A stretch of 52,191 nt of DNA from Desulfobacter latus (GTDB lineage Bacteria > Desulfobacterota > Desulfobacteria > Desulfobacterales > Desulfobacteraceae): contig NZ_JACADJ010000024.1 in the NCBI RefSeq assembly GCF_013389365.1, forward strand, positions 1 through 52,191. Reading direction: 5' to 3'. Position 1 is the first letter of the stretch, and each line of letters opens with the position of its first letter. The translations under genes were made by a program, and so were the position numbers. The notes under the pieces are model-generated. The model had not been told where the DNA came from. It searched no databases and saw only the letters and a program-made list of their open reading frames with translations. Shown here in pieces: positions 18,159-27,077 of the stretch.

Positions 18159-20702
18159 ATGAACACTGATAAAAACCCATCAATCCGGCTGTCATTTATT
18201 TTGACGGCAATTGTATTCTGCCTGACAGGAATTGGGCTGTATGCAAAGACCCTTGCCCTGATTGCACCATCAATTGCGACGATCTGCCTGATATGGGCCG
18301 CATATCATTTTTTTAATGCGCGATCCGTAATCCGGGGGCGCAGTATTTTACTGATTTTTACAGCCTATATCACCTGGTTTGCCTGTCTTACCGGCGGTAT
18401 TTTTAGTCCTGGTCTTTTTTTTTTAATTATTGTCTTGACCGGCACTGTTCTATTTACTGATCTGCCCGGTTTCTTGTTTATTTTCGGTCTTTGTTCAGCA
18501 TTAGTGGCCTTTTTTTATTTTGGTCCTTCCTGGGGACCGGGGGCATTGAATCTCAATAAATTTCGCCTAGTGTTTTTTATTATTCTGTTTTCCGGTATTG
18601 GGACCGTCTTGTTTTTAGTGCTTAAAAGAGAGCAGGCACTTATCGCGGAACGGCAGGCTGCTGTTAAATTTTCCGAAACCGTTCAGGAAGATGCCAAAAA
18701 CGCCATTGAGGTTAAGGATAGATTTTTAGCCAACATGAGCCATGAAATAAGAAATCCCATGAACGGGGTTTTAGGTATGCTTCACGTTCTTCTTGACTCC
18801 AAGCTTGATGCCGAGCAAAGACGCTACGCAGACATTGCCTATAACAGTGCCCGGGCTCTTTTAACCATTGTTAATGATATTCTGGATCTGTCCAAAATTG
18901 AGGCAGAAAAAGTTGAACTTGATATCCGGCCCTTTGATCTTGAAATCGCCATCAAGGACATTATCTCTTTACCCGAACTTCAGGCCAGGCAAAAAGGCCT
19001 TGAGTTTATCTATAATATAGACACGGATGTACCAAGACTGCTCAAAGGCGATATCGGCAGAATACGCCAGGTCATTTTAAATTTTACAAATAATGCCGTT
19101 AAATTCACTGAGACCGGGTCTGTGACCCTGAATGTCACACTCAAAGAGGACACAGAAGAACACGCGCTGATTTATTTCAGTGTAGATGATACAGGTATCG
19201 GTATGAACGAGGAGGTATGTAAAGGGCTTTTTTCCCCCTTTGTCCAGGCCGATGCATCCATAACAAAGAAATATGGCGGTACCGGCCTGGGTTTATTCAT
19301 ATCAAAACTGTTCATTGAATTAATGGGCGGCCAGGTGGGGGTGGACAGCATCGAAATGATAGGTTCCACGTTCTGGTTTGAAGTCCCCTTTGAAAAACAG
19401 CTGCCCGAAGAGATTGCCCAGGACCTGTCTGCCGTTCCCGTAGACGAAATCCGGGTGGTTGCCGTATCTGACAAGCCGGAACCCAGTACACGACTGACTA
19501 AAATACTTGACCGGAGCGGGGTTGATTATGAGACTTGTGAACACGATCGCGTTATTGAACTTGTTACCGTTGCAAACACAAGTTCAACGCCCTTTCATGT
19601 GGTTGTTATGGAGGTTAATGAATCCGATCAATATGCAAGGGCCATCGGCCGAAAAATCAGCCAACATCCGGATTTGAATAGCCTTGTATGCATTCTCGTT
19701 ACTGCTGTGGGTAAGCAGGGCGATGCAAAGGAATTTGAGGGTCTGGGCTTCTCAGCCTTTTTGAGTTTTCCTTTGGACAGAACTATTCTCCAGGATGCCA
19801 TTCACACAGTGCTTTCACCGGTTTATCAAAAAAGCGGCCAAGCCATTATTACCCGGTATGCCCTTGCAGAACGCCGGAAAAGGGCCTTTAAAATTTTAAT
19901 CGTTGATGACATTGAAGCCAATGTTTTGACGGCAAAAGCCATTATAAGTAAACATGGATATCAGACCGATGCGGCATCCAACGGCATCCAAGCGGTTGAA
20001 AAGGTAAAGAGAAATAAATACGATTTGATCTTCATGGATTGCCGGATGCCGGAAATGGACGGATATGAAGCCTGCCGTCAGATCCGGGCATATGAAGCCT
20101 TGGAAAAGCATCGCACAACCCCCATCATTGCCATGACCGGAAACGCCTTTGAAAGGGACCGGCAGACATGTAAAGAGGCCGGTATGGATGATTTTATTTC
20201 AAAGCCGGTTAATCCCCAGGCGTTAATTGAACTTATTAATGCATATAAGTCGGAAACCTTGGCTTCAGAGGCATTTGAATCCCCGGATTTTGATATGCCT
20301 GAGCGTGAAATTCATGATCTTGAAACGCAAGAACAGGTCTGCGCAGCTTTGGAAGAAAACGATGCGCCTGTGCCTGTATTTGATAAAACCGGATTTCTTG
20401 AACGCTTTGGCAATGACGAGGAATTGGCCGGGGAAATCCTTGACTCATTTCTTCAGGAAGTGGAGGGGCTTGTTGAAAACCTTGTATCCGCTGTTAAAAA
20501 AGAGCCCTTTGATCCTGAATATACCAAGGACTGTGCCCATGCGTTAAAGGGCGCGGCCGCCAATGTAAATGCAGAACAGTTAAGACGTGCTGCCCTTGAC
20601 ATAGAAACCCGGACTGGTAATGATATGCAGTTGGATACATTGGTCGACCCCGACATGCTTAAGGCATGTTTGAATCGTTTTAACAGGAAAGCCCGTTTAT
20701 GA
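18159..20702 (+). CDS. Membrane hybrid histidine kinase with receiver and Hpt domains
   Basis: Sensor of about 847 residues. Five or six hydrophobic segments fill residues 10-155 and form an intramembrane sensor without a large periplasmic loop. HisKA has the phospho-His near 195 in ANMSHEIRNPMNGVLGM. The ATPase domain shows FTNNAVKFTETGS, DDTGIGM and GGTGLGLF. A degenerate receiver-like domain (about 430-550) lacks the usual acidic pocket. A true receiver has phospho-Asp near 627 (FMDCRMPEMDGYEA). The Hpt domain has its His near 794 (AHALKGAAANV). ATG 18159 is preferred to an upstream TTG at 18144. The stop overlaps the next gene's start (ATGA), tying it to the receiver-TPR protein as likely partner. 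Confidence 0.94.
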   Translation: MNTDKNPSIRLSFILTAIVFCLTGIGLYAKTLALIAPSIATICLIWAAYHFFNARSVIRGRSILLIFTAYITWFACLTGGIFSPGLFFLIIVLTGTVLFTDLPGFLFIFGLCSALVAFFYFGPSWGPGALNLNKFRLVFFIILFSGIGTVLFLVLKREQALIAERQAAVKFSETVQEDAKNAIEVKDRFLANMSHEIRNPMNGVLGMLHVLLDSKLDAEQRRYADIAYNSARALLTIVNDILDLSKIEAEKVELDIRPFDLEIAIKDIISLPELQARQKGLEFIYNIDTDVPRLLKGDIGRIRQVILNFTNNAVKFTETGSVTLNVTLKEDTEEHALIYFSVDDTGIGMNEEVCKGLFSPFVQADASITKKYGGTGLGLFISKLFIELMGGQVGVDSIEMIGSTFWFEVPFEKQLPEEIAQDLSAVPVDEIRVVAVSDKPEPSTRLTKILDRSGVDYETCEHDRVIELVTVANTSSTPFHVVVMEVNESDQYARAIGRKISQHPDLNSLVCILVTAVGKQGDAKEFEGLGFSAFLSFPLDRTILQDAIHTVLSPVYQKSGQAIITRYALAERRKRAFKILIVDDIEANVLTAKAIISKHGYQTDAASNGIQAVEKVKRNKYDLIFMDCRMPEMDGYEACRQIRAYEALEKHRTTPIIAMTGNAFERDRQTCKEAGMDDFISKPVNPQALIELINAYKSETLASEAFESPDFDMPEREIHDLETQEQVCAALEENDAPVPVFDKTGFLERFGNDEELAGEILDSFLQEVEGLVENLVSAVKKEPFDPEYTKDCAHALKGAAANVNAEQLRRAALDIETRTGNDMQLDTLVDPDMLKACLNRFNRKARL

Positions 20703-21847
20703 TTGATATTAAAACCATGACCATACTGATTGTGGATGACATGAAAAGTATGCGCCTGACCCTGCGCAAAATGTTGCGTAATCTTGAGATCGGCAAAGAG
20801 CTCTTGTTTGCGGATAATGGGAAATCAGGCTTGAATGTGATGAAAAATTATTCCTGCGATTTACTCATTGTTGACTGGAGTATGCCGGGAATGAACGGCA
20901 GTCGGATGCTGGCCAACGTGCGTCGTGACAAGGATATGAGAGACATTCCTGTTATTATGGTTACGGCCGAAAACGAACGCGATATTGTGGCTGATGTTGC
21001 AGAATACGAAGTGGAGGGATACCTTCTTAAACCACTGACCCTGGCTGCCCTGGATTCAAAGATAAAAAGTGTTGTTGAGGCTGTCAACCACCCGGAAAAG
21101 GCAAAGCTTCATCTGCTTGAAGCAAGGGCGTGTGAAGAGGCCGGCAATATTCAAGGCGCCATAGATGAAACGAAAAGCGCTTTACGTCTTAAACCCAATG
21201 CATCACGGATTTTAAGAAAACTGGGGCTTTTATATCTTCAGACCCAAAACGCGGAAATGGGTGAAAAATGTCTTCAAAAGGCCGTTGCTGTAAACCGCCA
21301 GGATACAATTTCACGAAACCATCTGGCCAAGCTCTATATTAACAGACGCGCCTTTAAACAGGCCGCCCGGGTTTACATGGAGATTCTCTCTTTCAGCACC
21401 AGGTATTTTGATTCAGCTGTTCAACTTGGTGAAATGCTTCTGATTAACGAGTTTAGAAATGAGGCAAGAACGCTTTTTTTGCGTATCCTGTCCAAAAGCC
21501 GGTTCAACAGGATACTCCGGGAAAGAATCATCGATATCTGTCTGGACAACCAGGAATATGAATTTGTGGCCGAGATCGTTACTGATGCGATCAAAGAGAA
21601 TCCTTCCAATCTGGATCTTTTATATAAAGCCGGCACTGTTTACCTTGAAACCGGTGATCAGGAAAAAGCAATGGAATGCTTTGTCAAGGTTGATAACAAA
21701 AGACGTGGAGATATCAACACCAAATTTCAGATTGCCCGGATTCATATCAAAAATAAACGCATTATCCTGGCCGACGACTATTTGAACCGCATTTTGAGAA
21801 TTGATCCATCAAATAAAGAGGCCCTGGAAATGCGCCGGCAAATATAG
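20699..21847 (+). CDS. Response regulator with C-terminal TPR repeats
   Basis: The 382-residue protein has an N-terminal receiver (about 1-125), with phospho-Asp in LLIVDWSMPGMNG and Lys in LLKPLT. It is followed by about six TPR-like helical repeats (about 135-382; for example GAIDETKSALRLKPNA, AEMGEKCLQKAVAVNRQ, EKAMECFVKVDNK). There is no DNA-binding or enzymatic output, so it probably signals through protein contacts. It is translationally coupled to the hybrid kinase, the likely phosphodonor through its Hpt domain. The physiological output is unknown. Confidence 0.92.
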   Translation: MIDIKTMTILIVDDMKSMRLTLRKMLRNLEIGKELLFADNGKSGLNVMKNYSCDLLIVDWSMPGMNGSRMLANVRRDKDMRDIPVIMVTAENERDIVADVAEYEVEGYLLKPLTLAALDSKIKSVVEAVNHPEKAKLHLLEARACEEAGNIQGAIDETKSALRLKPNASRILRKLGLLYLQTQNAEMGEKCLQKAVAVNRQDTISRNHLAKLYINRRAFKQAARVYMEILSFSTRYFDSAVQLGEMLLINEFRNEARTLFLRILSKSRFNRILRERIIDICLDNQEYEFVAEIVTDAIKENPSNLDLLYKAGTVYLETGDQEKAMECFVKVDNKRRGDINTKFQIARIHIKNKRIILADDYLNRILRIDPSNKEALEMRRQI

Positions 21848-21854
21848 TGCCCAT

Positions 21855-21874
21855 CCGGAAATTCTTATTTCCGG
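21855..21874. other. Hairpin between convergent genes
   Basis: CCGGAAAT (21855-21862) and ATTTCCGG (21867-21874) form a perfect 8-bp stem with loop TCTT in the 39-bp gap between convergent genes. No T run follows on either strand, so an intrinsic terminator is only possible. Confidence 0.4.
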
Positions 21875-21886
21875 ACAGACACTAGC

Positions 21887-22648
21887 CTAAATTTCAACGC
21901 CCACGTGATTGATGGTAGCAGCCATGTAACCTGCCCCGAATCCATTATCAATATTGACCACAGCAATATTTGAACTGCAGGAGTTAAGCATGCCCAGAAG
22001 GGCAGTCATCCCGTTAAAGCTGGTACCGTAACCAATGCTTGTGGGAACTGCAATTACAGGCGATTTGACAAGGCCGCCCACCACTGAGGGCAGGGCGCCT
22101 TCCATGCCTGCGGCAACAATAATGACGGATGCTTGTTCAATCTCTGCCTGGTGGGCGAATAGTCTATGGATGCCTGCAACCCCGACATCAAAAAGTGTTT
22201 TTACCTGATTCCCCATGGCCTTTGCCGTTAAACAGGCTTCCATTGCCACTGGAATATCCGACGTCCCTGCACTGATAATGAGGATCGTACCCCGGCCGGT
22301 AATGGCAGGGGGCTTTTTTTCTATTTTTAATAGATGGGCGTTATCAAAATATTGTGCATCGGGAAACCGTGAAAGAACCTCGCCGGCCTTTTGCTGATCA
22401 ATACGGGTTACCAGCACGATATCCTCTGATTTTTCCAGTTTTTCAAGAATGGCAATAATTTGTGCCGATGTTTTGCCCTGTCCGAAAATGACCTCTGGAA
22501 ATCCTTTGCGAAGGGCTCTGTGATGATCTACATGGGCGCAACCGATATCTTCAAACGAGAGATGTTTTAATTGATCCGCCGCCTGTCCAACGGGCAGTGC
22601 GCCGTCGGCCACCATGGAGAGAATTTTTGTTAATGCATCAATGTTCAT
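21887..22648 (-). CDS. larB: Nickel-pincer cofactor biosynthesis protein LarB (AIR-carboxylase-like)
   Basis: LarB carboxylates and hydrolyses nicotinate adenine dinucleotide, the first step towards the nickel-pincer cofactor of lactate racemase-type enzymes. The 253 residues have a helical N-terminus ending DHHRALRKGFPEVIFGQGK and a PurE-like domain with ISAGTSDIPVA, VAAGMEGALPSVVGGL, PTSIGYGTSFNG and NIDNGFGAGYMA. This is typical LarB, not PurE (about 165 residues). larC, larE and larA are not in the window. It lies 6 bp after the actin-like gene on the same strand, a pairing with no obvious functional link. Confidence 0.93.
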   Translation of the reverse strand: MNIDALTKILSMVADGALPVGQAADQLKHLSFEDIGCAHVDHHRALRKGFPEVIFGQGKTSAQIIAILEKLEKSEDIVLVTRIDQQKAGEVLSRFPDAQYFDNAHLLKIEKKPPAITGRGTILIISAGTSDIPVAMEACLTAKAMGNQVKTLFDVGVAGIHRLFAHQAEIEQASVIIVAAGMEGALPSVVGGLVKSPVIAVPTSIGYGTSFNGMTALLGMLNSCSSNIAVVNIDNGFGAGYMAATINHVGVEI

Positions 22649-22654
22649 TAGCGT

Positions 22655-23794
22655 TTAAGCGTTTTGCCTTTTCAACCAGGCAAATCCTTTCTTTTCTTTA
22701 TTTGTTTCTTCCGAATCAGGTGCCTCTTCCGGGGCTGAAGGCGCTTCTTCAGGGGGCGATGCCTGCCGGGAAAGTATGGTCTTGTCCTTTCCCCACTTGT
22801 AATGGCCGAATTTATAATATCCCTGAACATTATTGAACCGGGCATCAATGCTTTTGGGAATGGGGATCACATTGCCTTCAACAGATGGTATCAGAAATTC
22901 GGCCAAAGGGATAGACCCACCCCCGGATACGATAATGGAATCAATATCCCAGTCATTTTTCCACAACCGGTTCAAATCAGACGCAATGGTCGCGGCGGCA
23001 TGTGTATACACCCGTTTTTTAAGATTATTCACATTGTACGTCTTTCCCCGAATTTTAATCACGCCTGATTCAATGAATTTAAAAATTTTGTAAGGTTCAA
23101 TATGGATGCCACTTTCCTGGTACAGCTTATCCGAGATCATGGAAAAGCATTTGGACACCCCGGTGTCCATGGTTGACGAGCCCCTTTCAATGTACTGAAG
23201 ATGGTCAAAAATGGAAAAATCCGTTGTTTTAAAACCAATATCCACCACCCCGAGTTTAGAGGCTGCAAGATTTTTGTCGCATATTTTTCCGTTATCATCA
23301 AACATCAGGTTGAATATGGAACCAATGGGCTGGGGTATGACATGTACCTTGTCAATTGAAATTTTTCTATGTTCATCCGGTGCGTCCTGGTGATGATAGC
23401 TGATTTCGTGTTCACCCTGGAGAATCTGTTTAAGCCGTTTGGTATCCCGTTTTAAGTATGCCACAGGCAGGCCGGTCACCACATTGACCGGGCCATAGGC
23501 CTGAGAACATGTGCCTGCCGCCGCAAGGGCCAATATTTTGATGAATTCTTCCACCATTTTTTCCTGGTCCAGGGTATATTCGGTCAGGGTAGACTGACGT
23601 TCGGCATAGGATCCTAAAAAATAGGTTTTATTGTCCAGGGTGATATGCAGGTTGGCCGTTGCAGCGGTATCGCCCATGGATGACATAAACTGGATATCAG
23701 CCGCATCGCCGATCAGGGATTTGAAGATTACCGAATTTTGTCCGTTATATGCTTTTGTAAAACCAAACCCCACATCTATGCCGATAATTTCCAT
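22655..23794 (-). CDS. ParM/StbA-like actin-family ATPase
   Basis: The 379-residue protein shows actin-fold signatures: phosphate-1 GIDVGFGFTKAY at the N-terminus, phosphate-2 LGVVDIGFKTTDFSIF near residue 185, and adenosine motif IIVSGGGSIPLAEFL near 300. Plasmid ParM proteins form filaments that segregate DNA; chromosomal relatives are mostly uncharacterised. The C-terminus has a Pro/Glu-rich tail (SPPEEAPSAPEEAPDSEE) ending in basic residues. ATG 23794 is chosen because AGGAGGT precedes it by 7 nt. No ParR-like gene or centromere-like iteron cluster is visible nearby, and larB follows 6 bp downstream. Confidence 0.85.
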   Translation of the reverse strand: MEIIGIDVGFGFTKAYNGQNSVIFKSLIGDAADIQFMSSMGDTAATANLHITLDNKTYFLGSYAERQSTLTEYTLDQEKMVEEFIKILALAAAGTCSQAYGPVNVVTGLPVAYLKRDTKRLKQILQGEHEISYHHQDAPDEHRKISIDKVHVIPQPIGSIFNLMFDDNGKICDKNLAASKLGVVDIGFKTTDFSIFDHLQYIERGSSTMDTGVSKCFSMISDKLYQESGIHIEPYKIFKFIESGVIKIRGKTYNVNNLKKRVYTHAAATIASDLNRLWKNDWDIDSIIVSGGGSIPLAEFLIPSVEGNVIPIPKSIDARFNNVQGYYKFGHYKWGKDKTILSRQASPPEEAPSAPEEAPDSEETNKEKKGFAWLKRQNA

Positions 23795-23908
23795 GTTCTG
23801 ACCTCCTGATCTCATCTGCTTAGATCGTTGTGAACTATTTTGAAATTTTTCATGACAACGCTACCACTGTCGGAATATTCAGTCAAGGAACCGGAATGTT
23901 ATTTTATC

Positions 23909-23937
23909 TTGACCTATATATGCCCCCGGATTTATGC
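23909..23937 (+). promoter_or_regulatory. Weak candidate promoter
   Basis: TTGACC (23909-23914), 17 bp, then TTATGC (23932-23937). If used, transcription would begin after an upstream ATG at 23934 and supports the start at 23994 for the next gene. Confidence 0.3.
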
Positions 23938-23993
23938 TTACCACTTTATGGTTCAGGTTTTTTATACAAGTTCACTTGAAAATAAGGTTGCTG

Positions 23994-26159
23994 ATGGATA
24001 TACCCCAGATAGTCAGTCCGGACGGTTATATTGATACCATTGCTCTTTGTACGCCCGGAAACGCACAGGATGCGCAGATGGATGTTCGATTTTTGTTCCC
24101 CAAAGTGTCGGATTATATTTTATCCTCTTTAAAAGAAGGCAAACCATGGTTTTTTTCCGGCAGAAGCGGTAATGCCCAAATGGGCCTGCTTACGGACACC
24201 CATATGCCCGGTGAAACCCCGCCGACGCCGGAAATTGACGGATCAAAGATTCTGCTCGCCGGTATAATCCGGAATCTGAACCCCCTTTTGACTAATGCAC
24301 TGGATTCTTTTGAGAGCGGGGATGAGATCGGCCGGCTCGTGGTCATGGATCCGGAACTGCGCATCCGGGATGTCCGTCATTACCTTCATAAACGGCTTTT
24401 TGTGGGTAACCGGGTAGGCAAAGGCTATTATGAAGGGTTTGATATCTGTCAGGAAACCGATGCGTTAACCGGAAAAAATTGCGATTATATTGAGGTGGCG
24501 CTCTCGCCTTTCCAATATTGTTTTGAACCCGCAGCCATGATCCGGTCCAGTATTGGCGCAGTAATTAAAAAGGGGCGGAGCGCCTTGAATGCCATCCGGT
24601 CCAGGGTGCCCATGGAGCCAAATCATACCCTTCTCAATCCGGGTGAACTTTTTGTGGGGGCCATCAAGATCTCTTTAGGTGACATTTACGGGATCATTGA
24701 TGCCGTGGTCAGCCCGGAAAAAGATGAAATCTTGCATCTGCCTGCCAGGGTGCTGGATCCTTTCCGTACCTTCAGAAACCGGCAGGTGGAATTATATCAT
24801 CTCGGGAAAACCCCGGTTTCCTTGAGTGATATCCGTATTCGCATCCGTTTTTTCAGAAGCCACAACCCCTTGACCGTTCCCCTGGAAAAGGCCAGGGTAA
24901 AGGAAGGGTACCGGCTGTGCGATCTGCTCACCCATGCCGAAGTATCCAATCTGTTTCATATTCTGGATGAAAATGCCATGGGCCTGATCCTGAACAAGGG
25001 TAATTTCATCCAGGTGCCCCGGGCCCAGGATACCAAAGGGGAGGCTCAGCTGGAGATCATTAAAAACTGTCTGGCAAAAAGTACCCAGCGCCGCCATGAA
25101 CCCTCCATCCCACATACAATAGGCGACAGGTTCAAGGAAACCCTTGTCAAGCTGTCCGTTCTGGGCGGGGTTAATTCCCGGGTGTTCATCGGGCGACGCT
25201 TTCCGGAGCGGGAAGTGGTGGATGCGCTGCGAAGAACCGGGTTATGCACGTTTCTTATAAATGCGGAAAATCCGTGTTTCGATGACGACGATATACGGCA
25301 CATGATCGCTTTGACCCATGCCGGTCAGGCCAGATGTGAGTTTATGCGATATGATCCCGTGATCGGCAAGCTGTACTCATTTTACCATGGGTGCTTCATG
25401 GAGCCTGATGACTGGGAGCGTTTTGACCGGGTACGGTTCTGGTTTGCCTTTTACGGATCACATACAAAGGCTGTGGATAACCGTCTGACCATTGACTTGA
25501 TCAATCGTCTGGCCCTGAGTTTAGGTGATGAAATGGGCATTGTCCACGGTGGCGGCCCCGGCATAATGAAAGAAGCCAATGATCTGGCCCGCCGGCATAA
25601 TATCATGAGCGTGGGCATTGCCATTGAGTTGGAAGGGGAAAACCAGGCTTCTTTAACCACATGTGACGGATTGATTAAATATAATGAAGGCCAGCGCCTG
25701 TCCCGTCAGGACCATCTGCAAAAACTGAGCAACCTGCCTGTTATCAATACCGGTGGGTACGGCAGTGCCGAAGAGTTGAGCATTACCATCACATCCATGA
25801 AAATTCATGAAAATCCTCTGGCACCCATTATCCTTTTGGACCGGGATAATTTATGGGAAAATGCCAGAAAGCAGACCCAGAAAATTGCAGATAAACAATA
25901 CGGCCCCGCGTTCACCCCCCGTCTTGTGAAATCGTGTAAAAATGCAGCCCAGGCAGAAACCCATTTGATTGAATTTTTATCAGATCCGAATCTCTGGTAT
26001 AAAAAGAATAAAATACCAGCCCGGAATGTGGAAAAGGCAAGAAGCAAGGCGGCAAGAATCCGGCGCTCTTTTTTGTATATTGATAATATGGAGGTGTTTA
26101 ATTCCCCCAGTCCGCGTCTTTCATCAATACCGGGGCATTCAAACGCGATGATCGAATAA
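23994..26159 (+). CDS. LOG/Rossmann-like protein with a long novel N-terminal region
   Basis: The C-terminal third (about residues 480-700) resembles the LOG/lysine-decarboxylase-like Rossmann family of nucleotide phosphoribohydrolases: FYGSHTKAVDNR, GIVHGGGPGIMKEANDLA, MSVGIAIELEGEN. The family motif PGGxGTxxE appears altered as TGGYGSAEE, so activity is uncertain. The N-terminal 480 residues are unrecognised and soluble-looking. ATG 23994 has AAGG nearby and follows a possible promoter; an upstream ATG at 23934 would add 20 hydrophobic/basic residues. A secreted-thiol-type gene follows 22 bp later. Substrate unknown. Confidence 0.75.
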   Translation: MDIPQIVSPDGYIDTIALCTPGNAQDAQMDVRFLFPKVSDYILSSLKEGKPWFFSGRSGNAQMGLLTDTHMPGETPPTPEIDGSKILLAGIIRNLNPLLTNALDSFESGDEIGRLVVMDPELRIRDVRHYLHKRLFVGNRVGKGYYEGFDICQETDALTGKNCDYIEVALSPFQYCFEPAAMIRSSIGAVIKKGRSALNAIRSRVPMEPNHTLLNPGELFVGAIKISLGDIYGIIDAVVSPEKDEILHLPARVLDPFRTFRNRQVELYHLGKTPVSLSDIRIRIRFFRSHNPLTVPLEKARVKEGYRLCDLLTHAEVSNLFHILDENAMGLILNKGNFIQVPRAQDTKGEAQLEIIKNCLAKSTQRRHEPSIPHTIGDRFKETLVKLSVLGGVNSRVFIGRRFPEREVVDALRRTGLCTFLINAENPCFDDDDIRHMIALTHAGQARCEFMRYDPVIGKLYSFYHGCFMEPDDWERFDRVRFWFAFYGSHTKAVDNRLTIDLINRLALSLGDEMGIVHGGGPGIMKEANDLARRHNIMSVGIAIELEGENQASLTTCDGLIKYNEGQRLSRQDHLQKLSNLPVINTGGYGSAEELSITITSMKIHENPLAPIILLDRDNLWENARKQTQKIADKQYGPAFTPRLVKSCKNAAQAETHLIEFLSDPNLWYKKNKIPARNVEKARSKAARIRRSFLYIDNMEVFNSPSPRLSSIPGHSNAMIE

Positions 26160-26181
26160 AATGATAAGGAAATGTAATAAG

Positions 26182-27051
26182 ATGACATCCAAAACGCGTT
26201 TCAGGTATCTTGCTGCTTTTATGCTGGGATTTTTCATCTTTTCAGGCAGTGTGTCTTTGAGCCGTGCAGAATCGGTATGCGACCATGTTACCTTATCGTG
26301 GCTACAAACCCAGGTACCTGTGCCCAAAGATGCAAAACTGGTATTTAAAAAAGAACAGGGCGCTCTTTGTGAAGCCGTACTCTCCGTTGACGGCGGTCTT
26401 GCGCCGGTTTACGCGGGTAAGGATTTCATTGTGGCCGGCCGACTATATAAAAACGGTGTATGCATTACCCGGATGACCATGTCCAGCCTGTCTGATCTTG
26501 CGGATGCTGAACGAAAAAAAGCCAGGGAAAAAAAGGCGCGGGCTGCTGAGATGCGTAACGTTTTTTTTAAAAGCCATGCCGCAGACCTGGCCGATCTGGT
26601 TTCTTTGAGTTTTGCGCCGGGCGGGTCGTCTGATAAGTTTATCTATGTTATTTCAGACCCGGCCTGCAGCCACTGCAGGTCCCTTCTTGACGGCCTGGAA
26701 GAGGTGGCTGCGGAAACGGGCCTTGCCTTGAAACTGATCATATATCCGATCCTTGGCGAAAAAAGCAAAAGCATGACCGCCCAGGTCATCTGCAAACACC
26801 TGAGCTATGGTGCATATAAAACCCTGAAGAAAAATGAGGGGACAGCAGACTGTGAAAAGGCGAATCAACGTATAAACAACACCTTTGATTTATTTAAAAA
26901 GGCTGATATCTTTTTTGTGCCGTTGGTGGTGGCCCAGGATGGTTCCTGGGTGGTGGAAGGCAATGATATATGCCGTGTACGTGAGTACCTGGGACTGGAT
27001 CCGGGAACCGGTAAAAAAAGCGGCGGCTGCAAAAAAGCCCGGGAAAATTAA
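26182..27051 (+). CDS. Periplasmic DsbC/DsbG-like thioredoxin-fold protein
   Basis: The 289-residue exported protein starts with a basic region and hydrophobic segment (YLAAFMLGFFIFSGSVSLS) with a likely cleavage site after SRA. The thioredoxin active site is DPACSHCRSLLD (Cys 162 and 165), and a cis-Pro region follows near FFVPLVVAQDGS. Other cysteines (HVTL-region Cys, ALCEA, VICKH, DCEK, DICR) suggest further disulfides. The layout resembles DsbC-type isomerases, with an N-terminal domain before the thioredoxin fold. I prefer ATG 26182, preceded by AAGGAA, over ATG 26161. glgP follows 26 bp downstream. Confidence 0.82.
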   Translation: MTSKTRFRYLAAFMLGFFIFSGSVSLSRAESVCDHVTLSWLQTQVPVPKDAKLVFKKEQGALCEAVLSVDGGLAPVYAGKDFIVAGRLYKNGVCITRMTMSSLSDLADAERKKAREKKARAAEMRNVFFKSHAADLADLVSLSFAPGGSSDKFIYVISDPACSHCRSLLDGLEEVAAETGLALKLIIYPILGEKSKSMTAQVICKHLSYGAYKTLKKNEGTADCEKANQRINNTFDLFKKADIFFVPLVVAQDGSWVVEGNDICRVREYLGLDPGTGKKSGGCKKAREN

Positions 27052-27077
27052 TTTTATCATAAGTGGGGAAGTGTATT

